Shown here: piece after piece, positions 52,705 through 62,021 of the stretch
Layout of the letters: every line of letters begins with the position of its first letter
How positions within the stretch are numbered: the first letter of the stretch is position 1
NCBI RefSeq assembly: GCF_001890765.1
Contig: NZ_KV878783.1
Span: 4,306,771-4,370,770 of the forward strand
From: Spirulina major PCC 6313
GTDB taxonomy: Bacteria > Cyanobacteriota > Cyanobacteriia > Cyanobacteriales > Spirulinaceae
DNA length: 64,000 nt
Reading direction: 5' to 3'
Made by a program: the position numbers and the translations under genes
Notes under the pieces: generated by a model
Told to the model about the DNA's origin: nothing
The model's database searches: none
What the model saw: only the letters and a program-made list of their open reading frames with translations

Positions 52705-54591
52705 TTACAGTTGCGGCGCGAACTGTTCTTTTTCCGGAACTTCCGTATATTCCGCCACGATCTGCCGGAACTCTGCGCCGTCGATCGTTTCCTTTTCGAT
52801 CAACAGATCAACTAAGCGATCGATCACGACACGATTATCGCGGACGATTTGGCGGGCGCGTTGGTGGCATTGTTCGGCAATCTCGCGCACCTGGGCATCA
52901 ATGCGAGTGGCGATTTTTTCTGAATATTCAGAGCGATTCATCAAGCCATTACCGAGGAACACTTCACCGGCTTGGTCTTCGAGAGACAGCGGGCCGAGAT
53001 CACTCATTCCGAAGCGGGTCACCATTTGCCGCGCCATGCTCGTCACCATTTGCAAATCACCGCCGGCCCCGGTGGTCACTTCCGCATGACCGAACACTTC
53101 TTCTTCGGCAGCCCGGCCACCCAAGGCCCCGCAGATCCGAGCGGTCAACTGAGAGCGGGTGGTTAAGCCCTGCTCTTCGTTGGGGGTAAACCAGGTTAAG
53201 CCTTGAGCTTGGCCACGGGGAACGAGGGTCACTTTTTGCACTGGATCATGTTCTTTGACGAGCGTACCAACGATCGCATGGCCCACTTCGTGATAGGCAA
53301 TCAAGCGCTTGCTCTTGCTATCCACCAAGGGCGTGCCTTCCATCCCCGCAACGACACGATCCACCGCGTCATCAATTTCGAGGATCGTGATCGCCTCTTT
53401 GCGGCGGCGGGCGGTGAGAATGGCGGATTCGTTGAGGAGATTCGCCAAATCAGCACCACTAAAGCCAGGGGTACGGCGAGCGATCGCTTCTAAGGACACA
53501 TCCGGCGAGAGCTTCTTATTGCGGGCGTGAACTTCCAACACTTTTAAACGGCCTTTGAAGTCCGGCGCATCCACAATCACCTGACGGTCAAAGCGACCCG
53601 GACGCATCAACGCCGAATCGAGCACGTCGGGGCGGTTCGTTGCCGCAATGATAATAATGCCGGTGTTGCCTTCAAACCCGTCCATTTCCGTCAGGAGTTG
53701 GTTTAAGGTTTGTTCCCGTTCATCGTTACCGCCGCCGATGCCTGCGCCCCGTTGACGACCCACCGCGTCGATCTCATCAATAAAGATCAAACAGGGGGCA
53801 TTTTCCTTCGCTTTCTTAAACAGATCACGCACACGAGACGCACCCACCCCCACAAACATTTCCACAAATTCCGACCCGGAAATACTGAAGAAGGGTACGG
53901 CGGCTTCGCCAGCGATCGCTTTTGCCAAGAGGGTTTTACCCGTTCCCGGCGGCCCCACGAGCAGCACCCCTTTCGGAATCCGCGCCCCCACAGCGGTAAA
54001 GCGTTCGGGCTGTTTCAAGAACGTCACCACCTCTTGCAGTTCTTCCTTGGCTTCGTCAATCCCCGCCACATCATCAAACATCACCCCGGTTTTCGCTTCC
54101 ATCTGGAACCGAGCGCGAGACTTCCCAAAATTCATCGCTTGGCCAGGGCCGCCGGGCATATTGCTCGACCGACGGAACAGAAAGAACAACGAACCAATCA
54201 ACAACAGCGGGAAAATCAAGTTCCCCAAGAATCCCCACACCGCGCCTTCACTGCGCACCGGATGAGAATCTAGGGTGACCCCTTCTTGGCGGAGTTTCGC
54301 CACGAGTTCCGGCGCATTGCTCGGCAGGTCTACCCGCAGGGTTTGGGTGCGGCCATCCAGTTGCGGATCGGTGGCTTGAACGATCGCCGTCCGTCCCCCT
54401 TCATAGAGGTCAACACTTTGCACCCGATGGGCATCCACATACTCCAGAAAACGCCCGTAGGTCATCCGGGTGCTTGCACTGTTATTGCCCATATCATTGG
54501 CGTTCCCCGTCATGCTGCCTTGCCAGAAAAAGAAGCCAACTAACAGGGCGGGTAATGTCCACAGGAGGATGATTCTCCAAGAAAATTTCAT
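52705..54591 (-). CDS. ftsH: ATP-dependent zinc metalloprotease FtsH, FtsH2-type
   Basis: 628 residues from the ATG at 54589-54591, giving [21 protein letters not shown], the N-terminus typical of cyanobacterial FtsH2 (Slr0228). Two membrane helices flank a lumenal domain. The AAA+ module has Walker [14 protein letters not shown], the pore loop region [16 protein letters not shown], Walker [12 protein letters not shown] and second-region-of-homology [20 protein letters not shown]. The protease domain has the zinc motif HEVGHAI. It is a membrane hexamer that removes damaged D1 in photosystem II repair and other membrane proteins. All key residues are present. Confidence 0.95.
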   Translation of the reverse strand: MKFSWRIILLWTLPALLVGFFFWQGSMTGNANDMGNNSASTRMTYGRFLEYVDAHRVQSVDLYEGGRTAIVQATDPQLDGRTQTLRVDLPSNAPELVAKLRQEGVTLDSHPVRSEGAVWGFLGNLIFPLLLIGSLFFLFRRSSNMPGGPGQAMNFGKSRARFQMEAKTGVMFDDVAGIDEAKEELQEVVTFLKQPERFTAVGARIPKGVLLVGPPGTGKTLLAKAIAGEAAVPFFSISGSEFVEMFVGVGASRVRDLFKKAKENAPCLIFIDEIDAVGRQRGAGIGGGNDEREQTLNQLLTEMDGFEGNTGIIIIAATNRPDVLDSALMRPGRFDRQVIVDAPDFKGRLKVLEVHARNKKLSPDVSLEAIARRTPGFSGADLANLLNESAILTARRRKEAITILEIDDAVDRVVAGMEGTPLVDSKSKRLIAYHEVGHAIVGTLVKEHDPVQKVTLVPRGQAQGLTWFTPNEEQGLTTRSQLTARICGALGGRAAEEEVFGHAEVTTGAGGDLQMVTSMARQMVTRFGMSDLGPLSLEDQAGEVFLGNGLMNRSEYSEKIATRIDAQVREIAEQCHQRARQIVRDNRVVIDRLVDLLIEKETIDGAEFRQIVAEYTEVPEKEQFAPQL

Positions 54592-54921
54592 AGGTAGCAG
54601 TCTCGTAGTGATGATCAATGACGCTAGGATAGCCGCCTAGCTACGGCAGAAATTGCGTTTAAAGAGCAAATTTTTTATAGAGAATTGGCAAAAAGTGCCA
54701 AGGTTTCTTAACTAAATTTAACGTAATTCTCACAATAGGGGCAAGAACTCCACAGAGTTCCCCTAGGGGCGGGAATGAATCCAGCACCCGCTATCCCGCC
54801 GAACCCTTATTTTGGTGGGCATTGCCCACCTACTGCAATGCCCACCAAAATAAGGGTTCAGCCTTTCCAAAATGTTCTAACCACCAAGATCATGGCTATA
54901 TGAGGTGCTTGTCCTCCCGGA
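54592..54921. other. ftsH upstream region
   Basis: 330 bp that should hold the ftsH promoter only if it reads leftward from about 54.6-54.75 kb, an AT-rich stretch. The right part is taken up by the 24-bp inverted repeat at 54801-54859. No gene is seen. Confidence 0.4.
54801..54859. repeat. perfect 24-bp inverted repeat with 11-nt loop
   Basis: GAACCCTTATTTTGGTGGGC then ATTG (54801-54824) is the exact reverse complement of 54836-54859. The loop is CCCACCTACTG. Transcribed, it would make a very stable hairpin. It lies between ftsH and the DUF2202 gene and resembles interspersed palindromic repeats of cyanobacteria. Confidence 0.9.
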
Positions 54922-55449
54922 TCACTGTAGGCGCTGTTGACACCGCTCAAAAGCACGTTGGTGCTTTTCACTCGACACGCGCCGGAATTGGCTGAATAAA
55001 TCCCGTAATGCCGGTTCGCTGACCCAAGTGAGAAACTCGTCATACATCTGAACATTAAGAATTTCTGCTTCGATGCCCATGGCACAGGCCGCCGCTATGC
55101 TTTGGGGGGCTGCCACGGTTCCGGCAAAGGTGTCAGGCGGAACAGGCAATCCATACTGTTCAAATAACGTCTGCAACCGTGCGGCATGGCGTTCTTCGGC
55201 CTGCACAATATTGGTGAAGGGGCGCACAGCTCCATATTTTTCGATCACTGCCGTATAAAAGGCGTGGGCATGATATTCGTCTTCAATGGCTGCGATCATT
55301 GCGGCCTGGGTTTGGGCATCAATGCGTCCGGTTGATTGTGCCGGGGTCTGCTGCCCGATCGCAACTCCTCCCCACAAAGCGCCCAGCGCGATCGCACTAC
55401 CAAACCAACCCACCATTTTTAAGGGTTTTCCCCATCTATGTTGTCCCAT
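54922..55449 (-). CDS. DUF2202 ferritin-like protein, secreted
   Basis: 175 residues from the ATG at 55447-55449. There is a signal peptide or anchor of about 35 residues (KMVGWFGSAIALGALWGGVAIG). A ferritin-like four-helix part follows with metal-ligand patterns: IEDEYHAHAFYTAVIEKYG (E-x2-H), VQAEERHAARLQTLFEQYGL (E-x2-H), MGIEAEILNVQMYDEFL and VSSEKHQRAFERC (E-x2-H). This layout is the DUF2202 domain, a ferritin superfamily member of uncertain function. It is possibly periplasmic iron handling or oxidase activity. It is a single gene downstream of the NDH-1MS operon on the same strand. Confidence 0.85.
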   Translation of the reverse strand: MGQHRWGKPLKMVGWFGSAIALGALWGGVAIGQQTPAQSTGRIDAQTQAAMIAAIEDEYHAHAFYTAVIEKYGAVRPFTNIVQAEERHAARLQTLFEQYGLPVPPDTFAGTVAAPQSIAAACAMGIEAEILNVQMYDEFLTWVSEPALRDLFSQFRRVSSEKHQRAFERCQQRLQ

Positions 55450-55717
55450 CTTGACCTCGCATGAATCTATAACTATTTGTTCATTTACCAAAATCATAGG
55501 ATTAAGCGAGGGAACAGCCATCGATCCTTAGTCACAGATTGCGCGATCAGTGGCCGGGGCGATATGGGCTAAACGTCACGGTTGTCGCAGAGTTTATCAG
55601 CAGGACAACGCTGGCACAGGGAGAACGCGAAGGGAGAAGCCACTGCAAAAACTCACCCAAAAGGACTACGACGGATGCCGCAGAGGGACAACAGTTCGGG
55701 GGAAGCAAGAGCCATAA

Positions 55718-56119
55718 TTAGCCCATTAAAACCACGGTATCAATAACATGAATAATCCCGTTCGTCGCCTCAATATCCGGCGCGAGTACCGTCGCATTTT
55801 TTACTTCAAAAACCTCACCACACCGCACCGGAATCGGCGACCCTTCTAATGAGGTGACAGTATCTAGTTCCTTGAGTTCGGCGGTGGTATAGCGACCGGC
55901 AACAACGTGATATTTTAAAATGCGTTGCAGTTGGGGAATATTTTGCACCAAGGTGTCCACTGTGCCCGGCAGTAATTTCGCAAAAGCGTCATCATTGGGG
56001 GCAAACACCGTTAAGGGCCCAGGTTGTTGTAAAGCGTCGCCGAGGCCTGCCACCGTAACGGCGGTGACAAGGGTTTTAAACGCATCATTACTAACGGCAA
56101 TTTCAACGATGTTTGGCAT
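55718..56119 (-). CDS. cupS: CupS, fasciclin-domain subunit of the CO2-uptake NDH-1MS complex
   Basis: 133 residues, exactly one fasciclin (FAS1) domain: [37 protein letters not shown] (H1-like motif), [15 protein letters not shown] and [16 protein letters not shown] (H2-like motif). There is no signal peptide, so unlike most FAS1 proteins it is cytoplasmic. In Synechocystis the same small protein (Sll1735, CupS) follows cupA and is a subunit of NDH-1MS. Here it is the fourth gene after ndhF3-ndhD3-cupA, 113 bp downstream of cupA. The identification rests on domain plus operon order. Confidence 0.92.
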   Translation of the reverse strand: MPNIVEIAVSNDAFKTLVTAVTVAGLGDALQQPGPLTVFAPNDDAFAKLLPGTVDTLVQNIPQLQRILKYHVVAGRYTTAELKELDTVTSLEGSPIPVRCGEVFEVKNATVLAPDIEATNGIIHVIDTVVLMG

Positions 56120-56232
56120 TTTCAGTCTTCAGAAATATAAATGATTGGGAAAAATAGTCAGTCTAGACAATCAACCAACTATTGACGCTTGAACTGATGG
56201 ACTATCACCGGGGAATACAATGCGCCCAATGC

Positions 56233-57534
56233 TTAGCGATAGTCCTGGGATTGAATATCGCTGAGGCGGGCTTCCGGACGGAGGAAGCGATCCATTTGGG
56301 CCTCGAAAAATTGACGATTTTTCAGGAGGTGCTCCGGGTTGGGATCATCCAAGGGATAGAGGAGAGCCGTGCGCAGGGCTTGGATCACAGCCGAGGTGAC
56401 GTTATACATCGATCGCTGAAATGTAATCCCCAGTTGAATCAACATATCATCTTCACCCCGGCAATAGTTTTGGTAATAGTCCAATAAATAGGGGGGGAGA
56501 AAATGGAGCATATCTTGCATTAACAACGTCGGCGGAATGCCAGCCGTACCGACGGGGAACACATCAGCGTAAAGAATGCCGTAGTGGAAGTCTTTTTGTT
56601 CTTCGGGGACTTGGTGGGCTTGGGCGTTGTAAGACTTCGTGCCTCGGAAGGGAGCGGTGCGATAGAAGACGGCTTCAACATAGGGGAGTGCTGCTTCATA
56701 GAGCCACATGAACCCTTTGGATTTGGGGATGATTTCGTAACATTCATCGCCAATGTAAACGTGGTGATAAATGGGCCGACCGGCGGCGATAAAAATGCCA
56801 TTGACGAGAAAATCCATTGCGTCGGGGACGGTTTTGAATTTGCCTTCATCGTAGAGATCGCTCATTTCAAAAAATACCGGAGCCATCACTTCCCAAAATA
56901 GCCCTAAGTTGGCGTAGTAGGAGAGTTCGCGAACTTTTTCGTAGAACATTTCCGGGAAGAGTTTATACAGGCCCAACATCAGAGGGTTACCTTTGAAATA
57001 GGCTTTGATGGCGCGATCGCTGTTCGCAATATATTCCTCACTTTCGAGATAGTCGTAAAACTGGCCGCCCATGCCTTGGTGCCAGAGCATGGCTTGCATA
57101 CAGGCTTCGGCGAATTCCATGTTGATGCGATCGTGCCAGAGGTGATGAAAGAGTTTAGGGAGTTTTTTCTTTAGTTCACCGCGATCCATGAATTCGAGGA
57201 GTTCCGGGTGGGCGGAGGCTTCACCCTTTTGCCAGACGCGGAAGTCGGCGGTGTCTCCGGCGTAGTGGTTGGGGAGATCGAGATATTCCTGGGGGAGGAA
57301 GTATTTAAAGAAGGGCAGGGGGTCGAGGAAAACGCGCTCGGCAATGTACAGGAGGTCACGCCAGTAGAAGTCCATGGGGACGGCGTAGGCTTTGTAGATG
57401 CCGATGATTTGCATTAGGTTTTCTTCGGTGTCGGGGAGCATGGAGCCGCCCGCTTCGAGGCGATGGATGATTTCGGCGTATTTGTGGGTGGAGGGGGGGA
57501 TTTTGGCGGTGGGGTTTTCGAGGGTGGTGGTCAT
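56233..57534 (-). CDS. cupA: CO2 hydration protein CupA (ChpY)
   Basis: 433 residues, the usual CupA/CupB size. Sequence blocks such as MLPDTEENLMQIIGIYKAYA, PMDFYWRDLLYIAERVFL, NHYAGDTADFRVW and HFLPPYLLDYYQNYCRGEDD are typical of the CO2 hydration protein family (ChpXY). It holds a zinc site proposed for CO2-to-bicarbonate conversion at NdhF3/NdhD3. Several His and Glu residues are in the conserved middle part (LFHHLWHDRINMEFAEAC). It follows ndhD3 by 26 bp. The ndhF3/ndhD3 neighbours make this the inducible, high-affinity CupA, not constitutive CupB. Confidence 0.94.
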   Translation of the reverse strand: MTTTLENPTAKIPPSTHKYAEIIHRLEAGGSMLPDTEENLMQIIGIYKAYAVPMDFYWRDLLYIAERVFLDPLPFFKYFLPQEYLDLPNHYAGDTADFRVWQKGEASAHPELLEFMDRGELKKKLPKLFHHLWHDRINMEFAEACMQAMLWHQGMGGQFYDYLESEEYIANSDRAIKAYFKGNPLMLGLYKLFPEMFYEKVRELSYYANLGLFWEVMAPVFFEMSDLYDEGKFKTVPDAMDFLVNGIFIAAGRPIYHHVYIGDECYEIIPKSKGFMWLYEAALPYVEAVFYRTAPFRGTKSYNAQAHQVPEEQKDFHYGILYADVFPVGTAGIPPTLLMQDMLHFLPPYLLDYYQNYCRGEDDMLIQLGITFQRSMYNVTSAVIQALRTALLYPLDDPNPEHLLKNRQFFEAQMDRFLRPEARLSDIQSQDYR

Positions 57535-57560
57535 GGTGAGGTTTGGGGGTAGGGAGTGGG

Positions 57561-59045
57561 TTAGGGGTTGGTGGTGGCGATTTGGGCGATCGCAGGCTGG
57601 TGTAATTCAACCACGAGGCTGTTTGTGGTGGGTTCAATCCAATGCAGGAGGGCGTTGGGTTGCACACCAAAGTAAAGGATGATCGCCGTGAGAACAAGGG
57701 CGGGCCATTGCTGGCTGAAACCGATGCGGGTGTAGTAGGCGCGATCGTTGTCGAGCTTGCCGAAGCAGGTGCGGTTGATCAAGATGACGAAATAGACCGC
57801 TGTCAGACCGGAGGCGATGATACAGAGGAGGGTGGGAATCGGGAAGGTGGCGAAACTGCCTTGGAAGACGATGAATTCTGCCGCAAAGCCGACGAGTCCA
57901 GGAATTCCCGCGCTGGCCATTCCGGCGAGAATCAACAGGGAACTGGTGAGGGGCAGGCCGCGCACCGGGTTCATTAAGCCGTTGAGGACACCGAGGTCGC
58001 GGGTTCCGGTGGTTTTTTCCACAATCCCGACGAGGAAGAAGAGAAGGGCGAGGATCAAACCGTGGGCGACCATTTGTGCGATCGCACCTAAGACACTCAA
58101 TTCTGTCCCCGCAGCGGCGGCGACGAGGATGTAGCCCATGTGCCCGATGGAACTGTAGGCCACCATCCGTTTAATATCCCGTTGAGCGATCGCGCTGATT
58201 GCCCCGTAAATCACGCTGACCGTACCGATAATCGCCAACCCAGGGGCGACGGTTTGCCAAGCGGTGGGGAAAAGCTGCAAACCAAAGCGCAGCAAACCGT
58301 AGGTTCCGAGCTTGGCGAAAATGCCCCCTAACAGCACTGTGGTGGCGGGAGAGGCTTCGACGTAGGTATCTGGCATCCAGGTATGGAGCGGAACGAGGGG
58401 GATTTTAATCCCAAAGCCGATCAAAAGGGTGGTGAGCAAAATCAATTGCGGAATCAGATCCAGATTTTGCACTTTCAGATCGCTAAATTCAAAGCTGGGG
58501 GACTGACTGAGGAAGGTCGCACCCAAAAAGCCCGCCAGCACTAAGAGGCCCGAAACGGCGGTGTAGAGCAAAAATTTTGTGGCGGCGTAGCCGCGTTTTT
58601 CGCCGCCCCAAATGCTGATCAAGAGGTAGAAGGGGATCAGTTCGAGTTCGTAGAAAATGATGAACAGTAGTAGGTTTTGCGCCATCAAAGCCCCGGCAAT
58701 CCCAGCATTGATCAGCAGGATGAGGCTGTCATGGAGGCGGGTGCGTTCGAGGTTGCTGCGGTTGGTGTAGAGGGCGATCAGGGTGAGAAGGCTATTGAGG
58801 GCCAGGAGAGGAAGCGAGAGACCATCGACACCGAGACTGTAGTTGAGTCCTACAGGGTCAATCCACCGGTGAAACTCGCTGAATTGGAGACCGCCGAGGC
58901 TGAGGTCAAACTGACTGAAGAGATACAGCGTCCAGATCAAGGAGGCGATGCTAAAGGCTCCGCCGAGGAAGCGGCTGAATTGGGGTTTGAGGACGGCGAT
59001 CGCGATCGCACCCAGTAAGGGAATGACTAACAGGGGAGTGAGCAT
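57561..59045 (-). CDS. ndhD3: NAD(P)H-quinone oxidoreductase subunit 4, NdhD3
   Basis: 494 residues from the ATG at 59043-59045; a TTG three codons earlier is also in frame. It has fourteen membrane helices. Family motifs are LILLINAGIAGALMAQNLLLFIIFYELELIPFYLLI (with the conserved Glu), the Lys-containing TKFLLYTAVSG, PLHTWMPDTYVEA and AQRDIKRMVAYSSIGHMGYI (with the TM12-type Lys). It is an antiporter-like proton-pumping subunit of the NDH-1MS complex in the thylakoid. It is the second gene of ndhF3-ndhD3-cupA-cupS, so it is the D3 paralogue. Confidence 0.94.
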   Translation of the reverse strand: MLTPLLVIPLLGAIAIAVLKPQFSRFLGGAFSIASLIWTLYLFSQFDLSLGGLQFSEFHRWIDPVGLNYSLGVDGLSLPLLALNSLLTLIALYTNRSNLERTRLHDSLILLINAGIAGALMAQNLLLFIIFYELELIPFYLLISIWGGEKRGYAATKFLLYTAVSGLLVLAGFLGATFLSQSPSFEFSDLKVQNLDLIPQLILLTTLLIGFGIKIPLVPLHTWMPDTYVEASPATTVLLGGIFAKLGTYGLLRFGLQLFPTAWQTVAPGLAIIGTVSVIYGAISAIAQRDIKRMVAYSSIGHMGYILVAAAAGTELSVLGAIAQMVAHGLILALLFFLVGIVEKTTGTRDLGVLNGLMNPVRGLPLTSSLLILAGMASAGIPGLVGFAAEFIVFQGSFATFPIPTLLCIIASGLTAVYFVILINRTCFGKLDNDRAYYTRIGFSQQWPALVLTAIILYFGVQPNALLHWIEPTTNSLVVELHQPAIAQIATTNP

Positions 59046-59081
59046 GGTTCGCAAGGATGAAGACAGTGAATGGGTTGAGGA

Positions 59082-60932
59082 CTATTGCAGAGCTTGGATC
59101 AAGGGGAACGCCAGGATCGCGCCAAAGAGAATCGTGCCGAGGAGAATCGAGAGGGCATAGAACTGCACTTGACCGGTGGTGTTGTATTTCAACCCCTGAC
59201 CGCTGGCGAGGGTGAAAAGACCGACCAAGTTCACCGCACCATCGACGAGGATGCGATCGCACCAGTCCACCACTTTGGCCGCCAGACCCACAGCGGCGAT
59301 CACCGTTACTTTGTACAGTTGAGCGGTATAGAGGTCATAGGCAAAGAAATCCTGCACCGCCGGAACCGGGAGCCGAATCGGTTTCGCCACTCGCTCGCCG
59401 CCGTAGAGCCAGAGGCCCACGCCCCCGCCCACAACCGTGGAGGTCATCAGGAGGAGGGCAGCCGGTGTCGTCATCAAGCTCAGGCTCGGCAACAAGCCCA
59501 CCGCAATCAGCAATTGGGGTAAGTGGAGAGCAACCCCCAGCAGCACCATCATCGGCAGCACCAACGCCCACAGGCCTTCGGGGGAGCGGCGTGTCCAATC
59601 TGTCACCGGTCCGGTGAACAGTTGACCAAAGACCCGCGCCAAACTGCACGCTGTCAAGCCATTGACCACCAGCATCACCGCGAGGAGAACCGGGTTATTC
59701 ACACCGTTGGCAATCTCAGCCAAGCCCCAGAAGCAGCCCAACGGTGGCACAGCAACAAGGGAAAGCGCACCCACCACATAGCAGATGCCAGAAATGGGAC
59801 GGCGTGACCAAAGGCCACCGAGTTGGGTAATGTCTTGGGAAATATTGTTGAGGATGATGCCGCCGACACTCATCAGGATCAACGCCATGGCGATCGCATA
59901 GGTCAAGAGCAAGATTAACGCCTTGTCCCCTTGACCCGTGCCCACGGCAACAAACACTAACCCCAGGTAAGAACTCGTGGCGTAGGAAAAGACCCGTTTA
60001 ATATCTACCTGAGCGAGGGCGATCGCGGCACAGGTCACCGCCGTGAAAGCACCCACAAAAATTTCCGCCGTCACCACCGTGGGCGACAGGTTCAAAATCG
60101 GCTGCATCTTGATTAAGACCCAAGCCCCCATCGACACCACCACCGCATTCCGCAGCACCGTCGCCGGCATCGGCCCTTCCATGGCTTCATCGAGCCACAA
60201 TTGCAGCGGAATTTGCGCACATTTCCCGATCGGGCCAATGAGCAGGGCAAACCCTAGCAAGGTGGCTGTGGTGGGGTCGAGGGGGTTGGTTTGGGCCCAG
60301 GCGGCTAACTCATCAAAGTTCCAGGTTCCCGCCAAGGGATAGAGGGCGACCACCCCCATCAGCAAGACCAAATCCCCCACCCGTTTGGTGAGGAAGCCAT
60401 CCCGCGCCCCAGTCACCACCAGGGATTGATTGAACCAGAAGCCAATCAGCAGGTATGTGCCCAGGGTGAGAATTTCCAGCATCACATAGCTGAAGAAGAG
60501 TGAATTGGTGAGGGACAGAGAGGTCATCCCCGCTTCAAACAGAGCGAGGAGGGCATAGAAGCGGGCCCAGCCCCAATCCATTTCGAGGTAGGCGATCGCG
60601 TACACCTGCGTCAAGGCGTTCAACCCTAAAATCACCACCAATGCACCCACCGTCGTCGCAGACGCTTGCACATCAAAGGCAATATCCAGGTTTGCCGCGT
60701 GGAGCCAATTGATCGAAAATTGGACGGGTGTTGACCAGACCTCGCGCAGGGCAAACAAACTATGGGTAAATGCGGCTAGGGTCATCAATAAATTGATGTA
60801 ACCCGCCGGACGCGGGCCAGTGCGTCGGATCAGTCCCGGCGACCAGGGTATGGTCAACACCGCACCGATTAGCGCATAGCAGGGAATCAACCAAATGCTT
60901 TGACTAAAGGTATTCATCGAGAAATCGGTCAT
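59082..60932 (-). CDS. ndhF3: NAD(P)H-quinone oxidoreductase subunit 5, NdhF3
   Basis: 616 residues (611 if the Met at 60915-60917, giving MNTFSQSIWLIP, is used). About sixteen helices are present. SNSLFFSYVMLEILTLGTYLLIGF (with Glu), KRVGDLVLLMGVVALYPLAGT, PLQLWLDEAMEGPMPATVL and AQVDIKRVFSYATSSYLG (with Lys) are NuoL/NdhF motifs. The long C-terminal horizontal helix and extra helices follow. It is the first gene of the operon and the core antiporter subunit to which CupA binds. In Synechocystis the operon is induced by low CO2 through NdhR (CcmR). Confidence 0.94.
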   Translation of the reverse strand: MTDFSMNTFSQSIWLIPCYALIGAVLTIPWSPGLIRRTGPRPAGYINLLMTLAAFTHSLFALREVWSTPVQFSINWLHAANLDIAFDVQASATTVGALVVILGLNALTQVYAIAYLEMDWGWARFYALLALFEAGMTSLSLTNSLFFSYVMLEILTLGTYLLIGFWFNQSLVVTGARDGFLTKRVGDLVLLMGVVALYPLAGTWNFDELAAWAQTNPLDPTTATLLGFALLIGPIGKCAQIPLQLWLDEAMEGPMPATVLRNAVVVSMGAWVLIKMQPILNLSPTVVTAEIFVGAFTAVTCAAIALAQVDIKRVFSYATSSYLGLVFVAVGTGQGDKALILLLTYAIAMALILMSVGGIILNNISQDITQLGGLWSRRPISGICYVVGALSLVAVPPLGCFWGLAEIANGVNNPVLLAVMLVVNGLTACSLARVFGQLFTGPVTDWTRRSPEGLWALVLPMMVLLGVALHLPQLLIAVGLLPSLSLMTTPAALLLMTSTVVGGGVGLWLYGGERVAKPIRLPVPAVQDFFAYDLYTAQLYKVTVIAAVGLAAKVVDWCDRILVDGAVNLVGLFTLASGQGLKYNTTGQVQFYALSILLGTILFGAILAFPLIQALQ

Positions 60933-61097
60933 CCTAGTGGGGTAAAGCTGGGGCTAGACTTCCGCGATCGCACCGGAACATCACCGAACAAAATCCCAAC
61001 AGAACAATTCTGTTGTTACAGGGATTCCGGGCGATTACATTGCCAAAAGTCTATGGCTTGATTCAGAGTATAGTGTTTTATGAATGAAAAAACAAGT

Positions 61098-61119
61098 AAG
61101 ATTGACTAATGTCAATCTT
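61098..61119. promoter_or_regulatory. candidate NdhR/CcmR operator upstream of ndhF3
   Basis: AAGATTGAC-TAAT-GTCAATCTT is a 9-bp perfect dyad about 170-190 bp upstream of the ndhF3 start, in an AT-rich region. It contains a LysR-type box (ATTGAC-N4-GTCAAT). NdhR, a LysR-type repressor, controls this operon in Synechocystis. Assignment is by position and symmetry. Confidence 0.45.
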
Positions 61120-61395
61120 GAATATTCATAATCATTAGCCTTCCCAAACGGTGAAGACTCAACTGCTATCCCATCCTTGCCCCAGTGTGGTGATTTGGGT
61201 GGGGGATGGCCTGTTTAATACCCGCCTTGGGCTTAACCCGTTGGTTGGCAACAAAAGGGCGCGATCGCCTCCTCTTTCCCCTGGTGGCTGCGATCGTCCT
61301 TGGCCTCAACACCCTCTGCCCCGGACTCAATCACCGCTCGCCCCGCTGCATCAATGTGCGAAATTAAGCTGCGGATTGAGTCCCAGCCCAGGAGT

Positions 61396-61855
61396 TGACA
61401 CTCCCCGTCGCTTCAGCGACGGGGATTCTTGGTTCATCGACCGGACTTAACTCAGCAGGATTGCTCCAACTCAGCCAGCGGCCCAATCTCCCCAAGCGGA
61501 TAACTTCCCGTGTGCCCCACGGTAGTTAGTCCAAGGCGCAGCATACAAACCCGCTTCACTATCGACTCAGCCCGATGCCGATCGCAGACTAACCCTTTCA
61601 CATTCAAGTCTTCCTAGGCGACCAAATCGTTAGATTGGATGACGCAGTCGGCAATCCGCCCACTCATTACGCTGCCTGCTTACCCTTAAATGCTTCCAGG
61701 CCTGTCGGTTTTTAGCCTTGTGATCGTTCTTGGACGTTTGAAATCCAAGATAGCAGCCTAACACCACTGGCTCAAGGAGGGCGACTCAAGTCGCTCGTGT
61801 CGTCTTTCATCCCCGCAATCAATTGACGGGGCTTTCAGACTCCCGCACTATTTTC
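61396..61855 (-). mobile_element. 460-bp IS608-like element with tnpB remnant
   Basis: On the minus strand TTAC (complement of 61856-61859) precedes the left end. The left guide AAAG and hairpin CCCCGTCA/TTGCGGGG follow. The right end has guide GAAT, hairpin CCCCGTCGCT...AGCGACGGGG and terminal TCAA (complement of 61396-61399). The hairpins differ in sequence from those of the other three elements, so it is another subfamily with the same target rule. Inside, about 250 bp are a decayed tnpB shared with 16560-16815. Confidence 0.85.
61490..61745 (-). pseudogene. tnpB remnant inside the 460-bp element
   Basis: The inverted counterpart of the fragment at 16560-16815. It includes the region encoding the DLNV motif of the RuvC-II site and the CGTGGGGCACACGG stretch. 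It has several frame disruptions and no start, so there is no functional product. Confidence 0.7.
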
Positions 61856-62021
61856 GTAAGCATTTTTTCCAACCGTCAACAAAAAGTGTCAAATTGTATC
61901 TTAAACTGTATATTTAATCACAAACTATCTAATGGTATCGTGGTGTTTTCCTTAATTTTCAACCCAGGGCGAAAGCACTAATGATAGAATCGCCATCAGA
62001 TGAGGTTCAATCCATGGTGCC

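Noticed and set aside
55718-56119. Secreted fasciclin adhesion protein
   Set aside because: No signal peptide, and the position after ndhF3-ndhD3-cupA identifies it as CupS.
61151-61450. 99-codon frame upstream of the 460-bp element as a gene
   Set aside because: It runs into the transposon end and has a Pro/Arg-rich composition without family resemblance.
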